From Colias croceus (lineage: Eukaryota > Arthropoda > Insecta > Lepidoptera > Pieridae): a DNA stretch of 64,000 bases. Below, piece after piece: positions 11,701 through 24,085 of the stretch. The stretch covers positions 3,472,001 to 3,536,000 of the forward strand of contig NC_059543.1 in assembly GCF_905220415.1 (NCBI RefSeq), in the 5' to 3' direction. Within the stretch, counting starts at the first letter, position 1. Every line of letters begins with the position of its first letter. The notes below the pieces were generated by a model that did no database searches, was not told the DNA's origin, and was given only the letters and a program-made list of their open reading frames with translations. The position numbers were made by a program, and so were the translations under genes.

Positions 11701-12570
11701 CGCCTCTATATAGCTAATTAATCCAAGAACGGTCTTATTTCTTTATTAGGACTTGGTGTTCCTGTGTTTTATTGTTATTGGTCGTACTGCTTGATGCCCT
11801 GGAAAGTAAAAGCTAGATGCTATAAGGGAATGGAATGAAAAACAAGGTACTGTTGATAATGAAGGCAGTGGAATGTTCACTAATTATGCTTAAATCCGCA
11901 CGGTCAGGTTGTACGTGTGTATCATCCGAAATGGTAGTTAGTTTAAACTTTATAGTGTTGCGGATTTTTTATAGGTGAATAAAATAATTACATTCTGTAA
12001 AGAATATAGACTCATCTCTGTACCACGTTTATTACAATATTTATCCACGTTTTATTATACTCTATATAAAGCCTTTTCGCTTTCGCTTTTTGTGTTCTAC
12101 ACTATTCTATGCTCTACGATTAAATTATATTACACATTATATTTCCATAATAGCAACACAGCAACCGCCATACTAATTTAGTTTAGTAATTTATCTTTAA
12201 GTACAGTTTCCGTGCGTTAAACGTATTAATATTCAAGCCGACTTTAACCAACAACTTGAAGTAGTCAATCAAAAGTTTCAGGGAAGCTTTCGTTAAATGC
12301 GATAGCGTGCAACTAAAATTGCAGTACTGAGTGGCTATATTTTAATGATAAATAAATGGTAGTTATACGCTATGAGTAATTGTACGTAAAATATGTAATT
12401 TAGAAGCACAATTGATGTCATATTTTAAGCTTCAGATGTTTTCATTGGGTACGATTATATAACTTCAATTGTAAAAGGATCGCATTCAGTTGTTAAATAA
12501 GATATTTTAATATATCAATAGGAATCCCTACTGGGTTGGAACATTATGACAGACCTTTTATATAAGGTTT
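8740..12570. other. Gene-free stretch with one dispersed-repeat fragment
   Basis: I find no gene. A CTAG-type dispersed repeat fragment lies at 9584-9720, and a short (CTA)n tract is near 10421-10435. A somewhat GC-richer piece at about 9830-9960 has no recognisable identity. The rest is AT-rich. Confidence 0.5.
9584..9720 (+). repeat. Dispersed repeat, CTTTGTCTAAAACC subfamily, copy 1
   Basis: The segment containing CACCCGCTTTGTCTAAAACC continues with matching order into the copy at 63852-64000 (CCATCAAAATC, AAGCATACA). It ends in CAGACAGACACACAGG. This is a fragment of a common lepidopteran interspersed repeat. Confidence 0.65.
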
Positions 12571-12693
12571 TTCCCCGATGAGTACAATATGGGGGTCTTC
12601 AAGAGGAGAGTGAACAGGTACATTCTAGGGAAGCACGCTCCATCTTAGGCCACATCTCAGCTTACCATCGCATCTATCGCAGCATAAAAAAAA
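12571..12693 (+). mobile_element. 3'-end fragment of LINE family A, copy 1
   Basis: The fragment begins TTCCCCGATGAGTACAATAT, equivalent to position 7933 of the larger family A copy. It includes the last coding residues and the stop codon, then part of the 3' UTR and an A-tract. The 3' UTR has an internal replacement after CAGCTTACCATC. The short AAGGTT on both sides could be a target duplication. Confidence 0.8.
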
Positions 12694-13120
12694 GGTTAAG
12701 CTAGTCTTACAATAAATCCTTTTCCACGACTAAGATTAATACTTCTAGACATTTCAAAATTTATTATTTATTTATATTCTACTAGAACAGGATAAAATAA
12801 TTCCATATTTAAGTGCAAATAAAACGAATGTCCTCAAGAGCCTGGCTTCCCGCCAGACGTCACGGTGATTACTGAACTCGACTGCACTGCGTTAAAAGGC
12901 AATTGACAGCTTTCCTTCTTGGATCATCTCCAAGTAACCTAACCGAGAAGAATACAGTTATTTAACCGATTCCAGTTACGTGATATATTTTCTTAATGAT
13001 GTTAGTAATAAGTATTATCCTTACTGTTATATTATGAAAAGAAAGTGTGTTTGTTTGTATTTCTTTGAATAATGATCGATGCTAAGATACGCCGGAAGGG
13101 TAGTAGTGTCATTGTATTTT

Positions 13121-13368
13121 TTACCGACTTCAAAAAAAGGAGGATGTTATCAATTCGGCCGGTATGTTTTTTTTATGTATGTACACTGATTACTCCGAGG
13201 TTTCTGAACCGATTTACGTGATTCTTTTTTTGTTCGATGCGGGATGGTGTCGAATTAAAATTTTATTTGTATAGGCCCAGTAGTTTTTGTTTTATGAGCA
13301 TTTTTGTCTGTATTTGTAAATGTTGCAAGTGCAAGTTTGAAGTCGGTTGTTTTTAACGCAGTTATCAC
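13121..13368 (+). mobile_element. ACCGACTTCAAA-ended MITE-like repeat, copy 1
   Basis: ACCGACTTCAAA near the left end is mirrored by TTTGAAGTCGGTT at the right, with about 200 bp between. An inverted second copy is at 24878-25142. Similarity between the copies continues past the right inverted repeat through TTAACGCAGTTATCAC, so the inverted repeats may be slightly internal. No coding capacity. Confidence 0.7.
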
Positions 13369-15375
13369 CTGTTCATTATAGATAGTAGTTAAAGGAAATT
13401 CTAATAGAAATGAGATATTTCACCGTGGTAAAAAGTAGCCTATGTTATTTTCTAGCCTCCTAACAATCTCCAGACATAAAAAGTTTTACCAACAAAGCGC
13501 TCTGCTCCGACTTGAAAGAGAAACGAACATTCGCATTTATAATATTCGTTTGTTCGTATGGGTCATGTACGGATGGTTTGTTATTTGCATCAAATGTGTT
13601 CAAATAAAATTAACGCAGCATTCGGATCCGTAAATAGAAATTGAATATAGAAATTAAACTGTATAGATTTTTAGAGCGAGTATGGAAGCCACACAGTCCG
13701 TGACCAGAATCGCTAAATAACATAGCAGCTACGTGATACACTAATATTTTATAAAGGTTGTAAAACTGTCATATTTGCAGATGTTTTCAATTGTATCAAA
13801 TGAAAAGTTTATTTTCATTTATCTAAATTTAAAAGGCAGTTTATATAATAAATTAAGGACATATTTTGAACTGATAGAACTTATTTTGTATTTTGTTTTT
13901 AACGAAAGTACCTACCGTTTATCTTTTGTCAAATTCTCTTTGATAAACGTTCTTTTATATTTGAAACCAATAGATCTATCTATAGCAGTCTTAACCTTTG
14001 GTACCTTTAGATTTCGTACAGAAAACTTTTTCAAAGCCATTTTATTAACAAAACAATAGCTTAAACAATCGTCTTTGCTTTGATTAATTTCATTAGTCGA
14101 GTTAAATTAATAATATAAGGAGATATTTTAACTCAAAATAACTAGTGCTCTATTTTCTTAAATTGTGTATTTAGCTTTCATTTTAGTTTCGTGTTTGTTT
14201 TATATTCCTTATTTCGTTTGTGTTATTACTTTTCTAAGAAGTTAGAAATAATAGTGTGATCTTACAAAGATAACTTTTGTCGACTAAATTAAACCTACCA
14301 TGTATTTTTTCATTTATTACTTCGTATTCAACTCGAATTATTTAAATAAATCCCAACTCTGGAATTACTGACATATTCTTTAAAACGTTTTTAGTTTATC
14401 TATGTTTGTTTTTGCTTGTTATTGCCCTAAATGTAGAGATCAAAGTCAAGAACCTTACGAAGAACTTTTCACAGAACATATTAATTTGGGAGACAGATTA
14501 ATGAAACGAAACTGCCAATGCCAACACTTGTCATTGACATTGTCTGCAACGATAAGTTCTTAGTTCAATAGCCTTTTTGAACAAGTCGATATTACAAAAT
14601 ATAAATATAATCGAACTCTATAAAATAATCTGGTCTATAACTCTTTATTCGAATCCTGTGATTATCACACTTTATCATATACTAGCTGTGCCGCGCGGTT
14701 TCACCCGCGTGGCTCCGCTGCTGTTGGTCTGATAATATATAGCCTATATTACCTATTCGTGGATAATGTAGCTTTCGAATGGTGAAAGAATTTTTAAAAT
14801 CGGTCCAGTAGTTTATGAGCCTATTCATTACAATCAAACAAACAAACCAAGTTTTCCTCTTTATAATATTAGTGTAGATGTATAAGTATTTTCACCTATG
14901 TGTATTTTTCGAGTTGGTCATTATGGAGATACCAAGAATGCCTATTCTTCATAACTAATTCCAGACGATATTTCTATTACTTAATGAGCGCTGTACTCAT
15001 TTCAAAAAGATACCTAAATTCAAAAGAAATCAACCACTTATACTTACTTTATTATTTATCGTACTAAAAGAAACGTAGGCGACTCCGTAGCTTTTAGGTA
15101 AAGTAAAGTTTGAACTTCAAACACAAGCTAACGACGAGCCACGGCCCAAGTAATGCGAATACCATTTTCTTTATAACACATTCTAAACGGTATTAGGTTT
15201 TACGGTCGATTTTATAAAGAATGAATATATTAATAAAGTCGCATATGTATTGGGTATGGTAAGTACTAAGTATATATAGCTATTCCCCTGACATCCATGA
15301 TTAAAATTTATTGATGAAAAGATACGCCTAGCTGTTGTGCTTTTATTTTGAATAATTCATTAATTTATGAATTAA
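13369..15375. other. Gene-free stretch around a dispersed repeat
   Basis: Apart from the repeat at 14681-14880 I see no gene or element. Short open frames at 13442-13633 and 13775-14059 are AT-rich, of low complexity and without any motif. Confidence 0.5.
14681..14880 (+). repeat. CTAG-headed dispersed repeat, CAAACAAA subfamily
   Basis: It starts ACTAGCTGTGCCGCGCGG, includes CGGTCCAGTAGTTTATGAGC and a CAAACAAACAAACC tract, and ends TTTATAATATTAGTGTAGAT. This layout is typical of common lepidopteran retroposed repeats. Confidence 0.7.
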
Positions 15376-15527
15376 TGTTCCCCGACGAGTACAATATGGG
15401 GATCTTCAAGCGAAGAGTGAACGGGTACCTTCTAGGGAAGCGCGCTCCATCTTAGGCCACATCTCAGCTTACCATCAGGCGAGATCGTGGTCAAGCGCTT
15501 CCCTATCACACAATAAAAAAAAAAAAA
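15376..15527 (+). mobile_element. 3'-end fragment of LINE family A, copy 2
   Basis: It begins TGTTCCCCGACGAGTACAAT, equivalent to position 7931 of the larger copy, and runs with very few changes through the stop codon, the full 3' UTR (CACATCTCAGCTTACCATC) and a terminal A-tract. The 5' break lies within 2 bp of that of the copy at 12571. Confidence 0.85.
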
Positions 15528-17769
15528 TTCTTTTCTCAATCTGTAGGTAATTCAATTAAAAAAAATCTAATGAAACGTTCATAGTTATAAACTTATTAGG
15601 CTTAGTTGAAGGATTGTATGTAGAAAATATCTTCGTTCCATTTCTAATATAAGTGAATAATTAATCTTACGGTGATAGATACGTTACATCCTAAACGACG
15701 CTTCAGGTGTTTTCATAGGAATTAATAGACAATTCTCTAACACTGTTTGATTAAACATTATGTTAAGTGCTTGGTAAATCATTAGTTCTCAGCAGGACAC
15801 GACTCGGTTTCACAGAAACACACGTACATATCATGAATATGCAAATATATTTGATCAAGTCTAATTCTATCATCGTAGTAAACGGTATAGTATGCAATTC
15901 TATTAACAATGAGTTGCATGGGAAAAATAATTACATCAAGTTTAACGTGTTATGTTCGTGTCGTGGTAACTGGATTTTTTATATGTAATTAGAATCGTTT
16001 CTAGGCTGGCTTAATTGTTATACTTTTTTGTACATTCTTTTAAATGTGCACGAAGAATGTTATGCATTTTTGAAAATATGCGGAATATTTAATTTTTTGA
16101 AGTGAAACTTCTTTATCGGGGTTGGAAAAAAATTTAGTGTAACATTTTTCGTTACGCGTGACATTTTTCCGTTACGCGTCATCTTTTTCTTATCGTATAG
16201 GAGGTATCAACGTTGACAAGAGAGAATTTTAGTATAGTTGGTTCTTTGATATACTGTTCCTCTTGCTATTTCGGTTATACTCCGGGCTGTCTGGCTGGCC
16301 GCAGTGGTTGCGTTCATTAGTGCGCATCTTATCTGCACAGGAAAATATCCTGAATTAAAGTCATTTTTAACGCGTAATTTTTAATCTTTTGCCTTTAGAT
16401 AGATCCATCAGACATACATTTTTTATTGCAAGACGTTTTTTTCGTTATTAAATAGGTGCCAGACGCAATTTTTATTTCAAAATAATTAAAATATCATCGA
16501 AATAAGTGAAATTATCATTATCCCTGCCACGCGTGATTCGACGTATTTCTGTAAAGTTGCATACAGTAAATTATTTTTTGAAAAATAAGGTCATAAGAAG
16601 TTTCAGTTCTTACGTGTGTACAGTAGTACACGCGCACATTTTTTTTATTTTCGGTTATGTTTTTAAATGTGTATATCTTTCTTTTGTTAAATTTGAGTTT
16701 AGTTAATTTGTGTTTATTATGTAGACACATATTATGTAGATGTAGCTGTATCTCCACAATACACTATTTTTTTACGAGTTTACAATTTTCATACCAATAC
16801 AAGTAGGTATAATTTTACAGGCTAAATTCATCTGCACATCATATAGAACATTATATAAGGGTACAATAATTAAGCGAGCATTCAGTATGTAAAGTAAACA
16901 AAGTATGATGGCGACTCATTACAAATTCTAACGTTATGTTTGAGCACCGGTTTACATGTAGCCCTTGTTTGCTTTAAATTATGTTACAGCTTGGATAATA
17001 ACTAAATCCGTAATATTAAAGATATAAATAATATATTCGTTTCAGTATTGTATAGTAGCTTTGGTGCCTACGTCCAAAAAGCTTAGATTTATTTTATTGA
17101 ATTGCTTACGTTATGTTTATTTTGTGCCATGCTTTTTTCTATTTCGAAAGTTTGAAATATGTATTTAACAATTAATGTAACTATATGTATGCAGTTATGA
17201 ATAACATTTTTCATTGTTCACATAAGAAACGCGTATACGATACGCGTGTACGAAGATAATATGTAAAAGTAAATAATGAATGATGAGAAAATCTAGTTTA
17301 ATTTAATAATTTTATTTTAGGTTTAGCCAAAAGCCAACTGGTTTAATAAAAATGTTGTCGACGACTTGGATTATTATAATTTGAATTATACTTAATATTT
17401 ATCTTCATACTTTTGTTTCTTTACATTTAAAGATAAAAAAATCAATGATAAAAAATAATATTGAACGTTTATTATTTAAAGACGACATGTTAATATTATA
17501 TGAGCAATCTGTTAAAAGCGGTTTATTCGCCTTAAAACATTTTCTCTATAAAATGTTTAATTCTATTTTCCTTAAAACGAGTCCTTATTTTGACACGGCT
17601 TAAAGATTATTTTTATGATTTAGAAGATAAAAGGAACAGTTTTGTTTCGTAGATTTAATTCGTATAGGAATAAATATATTAAATAAAAATAAATGTGACG
17701 ATGATGATTGTGTGATTTATTTTCTTTGATATTACAAACTTATCTATAAGTTCACGTATTACATATTCG
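15528..17769. other. Gene-free stretch with a short direct repeat
   Basis: No gene is visible. At 16146-16190 a ~20-bp unit containing CGTTACGCGT is repeated in tandem. Upstream, GAAGTGAAACTTCTTT (from about 16100) recurs at about 26370, suggesting a small interspersed repeat. Confidence 0.5.
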
Positions 17770-17941
17770 TTTTTAAGCTATTGCATAGCTTCTATCGCGG
17801 GCCTTGAGCGCGGGGACCGAATCCAGAATTTCCGTAACGAAAAAACCTCACGCTCCCCACTCCGACGGGCGGAGGTGTGGCTTGAAGGCATAGCATGCAA
17901 TAGCTTTACCGCAGCAGTCCCCGAGTGCCACACGTCTTTTT
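17770..17941 (-). mobile_element. AAGCTATTGCAT MITE-like repeat, copy 1
   Basis: A GC-rich ~170-bp unit shares its sequence with 31841-31996 in inverse orientation, including CTCCCCACTCCGACGGGCGG. AAGCTATTGCAT near one end is mirrored internally by ATGCAATAGCTT, so part of the unit can fold back. It has no coding capacity. Confidence 0.7.
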
Positions 17942-20426
17942 AATTGTGTTTTCTGTATCACGCAACAATTTCTCGGTGGTTTTGTACTGATTCAGTATTT
18001 GATACTACTTCAACTGATGATGCAATTATCCGAGAGAAGTTATCCGGATTAACTTGGCCTCTATTACGTATACTGAGCCGCACAATTTGTAGGTCGTTCT
18101 ACATTGGTCGCTCTTTGACTTTTAATTCTACCTGAAGGTTGTATATTATGACCAATTCAGTTTGATAATATCAAGATAATATTGATATAAAAACTGTCAT
18201 CGAAGAAAGCTCATCATAATACTAGGTGTATTATGATTCAGCTAGAAGCTACAATAACTGAAATGTAATAATTTCAAGCTTATTAATATCAAAAAATTTC
18301 AATAATTCCAAGAACATTCCTTGAAAATGGTTCTGCGAATAAAACATATATGTTTAAATGAATACTTTAATATTCACGCGTATTGGCCCAAAATTATAAG
18401 ACCCATAATACGCCCCCTCGTGTTTGTTTTGCATAAACATTTTTATCGCAAAAAGGGTACGTTTTGACAGGCAATCCATTTGGTATTATTGGTAAGGGTG
18501 CTTTCCACCTATAATGTTCGAGGGAAATGTGTCGTGAGAGGATGTCTAGCTGTGCTGTGGTAATGTGTGGGGGTTTGCACCAAAGCTGTGCGAGAAAAAT
18601 GTGTACACATTATTGGTGGAAAAGCACCCTAATACATCGCCAAAATTCCGCTTGTAAAGACATTCGTACAGTGCCTGTATGTAACAAGTAACAATCGCTT
18701 CATCATTGAGATTTACACGTGTTTGGATAAACAAAGCCTTCTTGGATAGACACGTACAAACAATTCTGGTTTCCACGTTATTGTATAACAATAGAGTCTG
18801 GATCTAGATTCTAGAAGGTCATGGAAGAAATCAGAACATATACTGGAACCAACATAAAATATACTTGTCGTATAATTCTTAAATATAATAAAATACATAA
18901 TGAAAAAAGGCATCGCTCAACATTAAAAATAATCAGATCAAGTGACAATTTTCCCCATTTCGACGTAGAAACTAATTCTAGAATTATTCTAAATTCGTAT
19001 AACACTTAAAGAATTCATGACCATAGATATCTACTTAGTAGCCAAACACGTTTTGATACTTTCTTTTGTTTACGATTTTTATCGTAGCAAGGTCGGAAGG
19101 TGGTCGGAAGTGTGTCATTACGAAATCCGTGCCTTGCTCATTTCAATTTGTAGGATATAAAACATCTAAAACCAGTTTTAATATGTATCTGTTTAGGTTA
19201 GATATGTTTGTCAATAATGTATTTCATGAAACCTTAATTTTTAGGAACTAATTAATTATATTTGGGTTAATTCTTAAACGATATAATATATCCCGTTAAT
19301 TGCAAATGGGATGTTTTATATTAAAGTTAGATTCTCCAAAAACATGTCCTTTTACGTTTTTGTGTGTCACATGCGTAGGATTTTATGTAACTGGTTTTAT
19401 GCTTAATTAAATCTAAATTAATTGCCGATAGACCATAATATAATGCAGAGCAGCTCTATAAGGAAATGTTAGAAGAATTTGTGCGTCACGGTTTCAAACT
19501 ACAAAAAAATATCTAAGTATTTAAAACAATTTAACTTATCAACTGTAGCGACACCGCACCACAGATAAATTCCACTTTCCTTCCTCCGCACCTACGCGAC
19601 GTTTTAACTAACCTTTAGTTTTCTTTTCTTAAATATGAATATTTACTTTTGATTCCAAGATGCATGGATAATTATCAAAAAAGTAAGTATATGAAATGAG
19701 TTTTTTAATTATAAAACTCATCTCATATACTTACCTTTTTAAAATTCGACACATGAAAAAAAAATTGAAATGTAGTTTGTTCCGAAGAAGTTATCGATCC
19801 GCTGTACATTTAACAATCTTTTGCTGGTAGCAATTATTTCAATATTCCAAAGTCTGATAATGATTTCCCTCGGTTTCGAATGAGTGACGATTCCCAATGG
19901 AAATTGATGAGGCTTTCGTACAATGAATGCGGAGTGTTCGTGAAAAGCAACGCCAATCGAATAATCCGAAGCTTTTCATATAAAATGTCATTCCATTTAT
20001 TACCACGCTCTGTACGGAAGGGCCATTTGAAAGTACAAGAGTCAAGTATCAAGTAGCGTATAGTTGATGAGTGCTTTGATAGTTAATCTTGTTAATGTAA
20101 GCCGGAGAGGAAAAAAGCCAATAAAAATTACGGCAATATTATTTACGAGGAAGTTTCGACTTACAAATATTTATCGTAACGCACACAATGTATTGTGACA
20201 CTGAATTCAAATAAAATCAATATGACCATATTATGTGTGTAACAACTATTTCTGTGAAGGACTCTCTTATCATTATTTAAATTAATCTACTTCATTACCA
20301 TCTCAAAGTCCATAAACGTGAAATATAAATCCTAAGTTGGTTTTAACGTGCAAGCAATAAACATTAAGAATCCTAGTATTTAAATCTCAGAAGGCCTACA
20401 ATTTCTGTTGAGATTTACGAGACTCT
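17942..20426. other. Gene-free stretch with one hairpin
   Basis: No supportable gene. Short overlapping open frames on both strands at 18546-19009 carry no motifs. An imperfect hairpin lies at 19677-19742. Confidence 0.5.
19677..19742. repeat. Imperfect hairpin, ~28-nt arms
   Basis: The left arm with GTAAGTATATG and ATGAGTTTT faces the right arm AAAACTCAT and CATATACTTAC around a short AT loop, with only a few mismatches. It could be a small MITE remnant or an RNA hairpin; nothing decides between them. Confidence 0.55.
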
Positions 20427-22097
20427 CAAATTCAAATTCAAATTCAAATTGTCTTTATTTGCTGAATGTAGTTACATATAGCTGAGGTACAAATTGTATA
20501 GGTGCTTAGACATTCTGCTCGTAGTTGAGCGTGCAAATTATTTAAATTATAAATTACATTAAATAATATTACAAAATCAAATATCTTAAATTATCAATTA
20601 CATTATACAATATCACACAACACTAGATCTCAATAGGTACATTGCAAAATTATATTAATAAAATTATTATAAATAAATATTATGTCAATTTTTATTTATT
20701 TAAGCCTAAGCCAAGTCCTCGTTTATCTTATATGCTAGAAATTCATTTACCGTATAAAAGCATTTTTGTTTAAGAAATGCAGCAATCCTCCATTTAAATT
20801 TATTAAGATTACAACTCCTTATATTTGCGGGAAAGTGATTATAAATTTTTATAGCCATTCCTTGACAATTGGCACAAAATAATTTTGATTTACACATGGG
20901 GAAGCGTAGTCGGGTGGGATCCCTAGTCTGAAACAGGCTGTCTTTTTCAAAAGTAACAAAATGAGCTGTATGCTTTTTTACGAAAAGAGCTATCTCGAGA
21001 ATATAAAGGCAAGCTACAGTCAGGATCTGTAACCTTCGAAACATCGGTCTGCAACTATCGAGGGGTCCTATTCCTGTTATAGCTCTGACACACTTCTTTT
21101 GAGCTAGAAAAGCTTGGTGTACTTCAGTAGAATTACCCCATATTAAAATGCCATATCTCAATATAGAGCCAACATAGCCGTGGTAAGCAACAGTAGCAGC
21201 CCTTTCTGAAACCACATTACGTAATTTTCTAAGAGCATACACGAATCTATGAAGTCGTGATGCAACTGTTTGAATTTGCGATTTCCAATTACAATTCTTG
21301 TCAATTATAACACCTAAGAACTTAGTTTCTGCAAGCTCGGTCATTGATGTTCCACGAAAAGTTAAATGTAGTGGGGTTGTTTTATTTTTATAATTGTGAA
21401 ATTGAATAAAGTTTGTTTTACCTATATTAATAGTTAAATCATTAGTTTCTAACCATTCTATTATATTTTTAATTGTGTTATTAATAACGGATTGGTAGTC
21501 AGTAAGATTGTTATCGGCAATGATAATTGATACGTCGTCAGCAAACAGTACACATTTATGCGGTGTTATATTGGGCAAATCGTTTATATAGAGGAGGAAT
21601 AATAAAGGTCCAAGGACGCTTCCTTGTGGCACTCCACTTCTGTTATATTTAGGAGTGGATCTGTGCATTCTAACGTTTAGATCCGAGTGTGCGTGGGCTA
21701 TTTCTACGTATTGTTGACGATTTTTTAAATAGCTTTCGAGCCAATCAAGTGCTGGTCCTCTTATTCCATAGAGATTACATTTATGGAGAAGGGTATTATG
21801 ATTGACAAAATCAAAAGCCCGACTCATATCCAAGAAGATCGCTGTAACCTTTTTTCGCTTGTCCATATGCTCTATCAGTGTTTTTACTAAATAAAATGTA
21901 GCCAATGACGTTGATTTGTTCTTTTGAAACCCACACTGCTCTTCTTTAATTATGTTAAATTTTTCTAAAAATGAATTTAATTTCCTATACATAGCTTTTT
22001 CAAATACCTTCGCTAGAATCGGGATCAGAGTTATGGGTCTGTAATTGTTAAGCATCTGTTTATCACCTTTTTTATAGATCGGCTTAACTATAGACTC
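20427..22097 (-). mobile_element. 5'-truncated non-LTR retrotransposon (family C)
   Basis: On the minus strand this LINE copy starts around codons for KPIYKKGD, just upstream of the reverse transcriptase core, and ends in a 3' UTR with an (AATTTG)n tail at 20427-20450. CR1/L2-like LINEs commonly end in short tandem repeats rather than poly(A). The copy lost its 5' half on insertion; its remaining frame is intact. Confidence 0.88.
20706..22055 (-). CDS. Reverse transcriptase ORF of LINE family C, truncated at the N-terminus
   Basis: There are 449 codons from the first ATG, and the same frame is open upstream to about 22097 (IVKPIYKKGDKQ), so the ATG is only the first Met of a truncated protein. 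Reverse transcriptase blocks seen: NNYRPITLIP, CGFQKNKSTS, IFLDMSRAFDFVNH with a catalytic Asp, SGVPQGSVLG, and LFADDVS as the catalytic box, followed by a thumb region (LAETKFLGVIID) and a C-terminal domain. The stop at 20706-20708 is followed by about 280 bp of 3' UTR. No frameshift or stop is seen, which suggests recent insertion. There is no endonuclease domain, so independent movement is not expected. Confidence 0.9.
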   Translation of the reverse strand: MLNNYRPITLIPILAKVFEKAMYRKLNSFLEKFNIIKEEQCGFQKNKSTSLATFYLVKTLIEHMDKRKKVTAIFLDMSRAFDFVNHNTLLHKCNLYGIRGPALDWLESYLKNRQQYVEIAHAHSDLNVRMHRSTPKYNRSGVPQGSVLGPLLFLLYINDLPNITPHKCVLFADDVSIIIADNNLTDYQSVINNTIKNIIEWLETNDLTINIGKTNFIQFHNYKNKTTPLHLTFRGTSMTELAETKFLGVIIDKNCNWKSQIQTVASRLHRFVYALRKLRNVVSERAATVAYHGYVGSILRYGILIWGNSTEVHQAFLAQKKCVRAITGIGPLDSCRPMFRRLQILTVACLYILEIALFVKKHTAHFVTFEKDSLFQTRDPTRLRFPMCKSKLFCANCQGMAIKIYNHFPANIRSCNLNKFKWRIAAFLKQKCFYTVNEFLAYKINEDLA

Positions 22098-24085
22098 AAT
22101 TCAATGACATGTCGATAAAGCCAGCAAATGTAAAGGTTTTATGATGATCGTCGTCTATTGATTTAAAACGACACTAAATTCTGAAATGTACGTAAAAACA
22201 ATATTTTATTCTGAGAAATTTTCTATTTGAGTTTAGTTATTCCAGGATATTCGTATTGATTCTTTATTTGCATTGATACAGACGTGTTTTACTGTGTATT
22301 TATAATGTCTGTTTGTATTATTAAATAAAAAAAACAAGAGAGTAATTTTATAACTTATTTTGATGGTGGAATTAAATAACCGAGTAGTATCTATTAATCC
22401 TAATAACACTTACAATATGAAATAAATCAGATTATGACTAGAAGGATACAAAAGTAAGGTAGAAATCAGCTCTCGGAATAATGAGATATCTTTAAATTAC
22501 ATTCTTACCTATTACAAAAATTGGATTCCCTTCGTTCATTCCGTTCGGTGAACGCATGACCGAGCCTCGTCGACAATTCAGTTACCCGAAATGAAGAATA
22601 TTGCAAAAAATGTAATAAAAGATACGGGATTGCCAAGCTTCTTGATATAGCGTCTAGGAGATCTAATTTATTTATTACGTTCGCCTGTTTGTCCTAGTTT
22701 AAGAAGGCACCTATTGCGTGATCCAGGAGCTTTTCCTATGATGAAGGTGATGTTAGAGCTATTTCAGAACTACCGCCGTATTCGAAATTTCTAGATAGTT
22801 CTGATTTAAATGTAATGTGACACAGCCTATACAATATACATTCCTATAAAAAATTAAGAATTTCCTTGACAGATTTTGTATTATAGTTGTTAGATTTTTC
22901 TTTGCAAGCAGAACGTGATCTCCAATATTCCCTGGCATATTACCTAGACCTAGAGGCTACAGCCTACAATGAACATGGGAGATGTTTTTATTTCTAATCT
23001 TCGTCGACTAATGAAGCCAGGTCCAACTTTTATGTGTAGTAAGGCGGACAAATAATTTAATCAAAAGAGATTTAGCTAAGAATAGAACACTCCATAGATT
23101 TATATAAAACTTGATTGAATGTGGGTAAATTATTTTAGATGCTATTTATCAGTTGTTTGTGGAAATAGCTATTATGGGTATTAAAATTGTTGCGTATGTA
23201 AATAATATGGGTAACTTTTTTATTCAAATTAAATGCGCATTCATTTATATATATATATACCTTAACGTACGAGTACCAATTCTTCACGAAGGTCTGGTAT
23301 ATTGTTAAAAGCAAATTTATCGGCTCCCTAAATCACATTTTAATACATTGCGCCATTCAAGGGCTGGGAGGAACAAAAAGATAAACGATAAAACGTTATT
23401 TCCTTTGTAATATCGCCCCGAAGCGACACTGGAATGTGTGTTGTTTTTCTAATAATATGTGAATTATCTTTATTTTAAGCTGACAGGTAAGAAAACTTTA
23501 CAAACATAGCTGTTACTGTACTCGTCTTTACGTTTTGAGTTCTTCCGTGTATTGTTATTTTTTAATTCTATTTATGTTTTCCTCAGGCTTTAATTAAGTT
23601 AACATGTTAAATTTCATCTCTACCAAGCTTTTGATCCAATTACTTCTTAGAATATTATAACTTCCAATTCAGTTCTATCATGTAATATCATGGAGATTGA
23701 GCAAAAATTAGCCTATCCAAAGAAACATACTACGTTGCTTATTACTATAATGCGAGGAAACCATAAATCCGGGCATAATTTAATAACGCGTTCACACAAT
23801 GAAGTATGGATTTAAGTCCCTGGGAATTAAAACATATATTTAATAAACTAGAAACGCCTCCAGCACTTCGCTTGTTCATAAGTTGTCAAACATAAACAGT
23901 AAAGTTAGTTATCCCTGTTGTATTATATTATGTTAGTGGAAATTCAACATAATATTTATAGTAGACTAAGCTATTAGAATGGATCTGTTTGTTAACTTTT
24001 CGAAAATTAATTTAAATATTCTTGGAATTTAAACAATATTATAAAAGCATTTTAAACCCATTTAATACTAGGTATTTTGAAAGAC
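22098..24085. other. Gene-free stretch
   Basis: AT-rich sequence with a (TA)n tract at about 23248-23261. I see no gene and no recognisable element. Confidence 0.55.
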
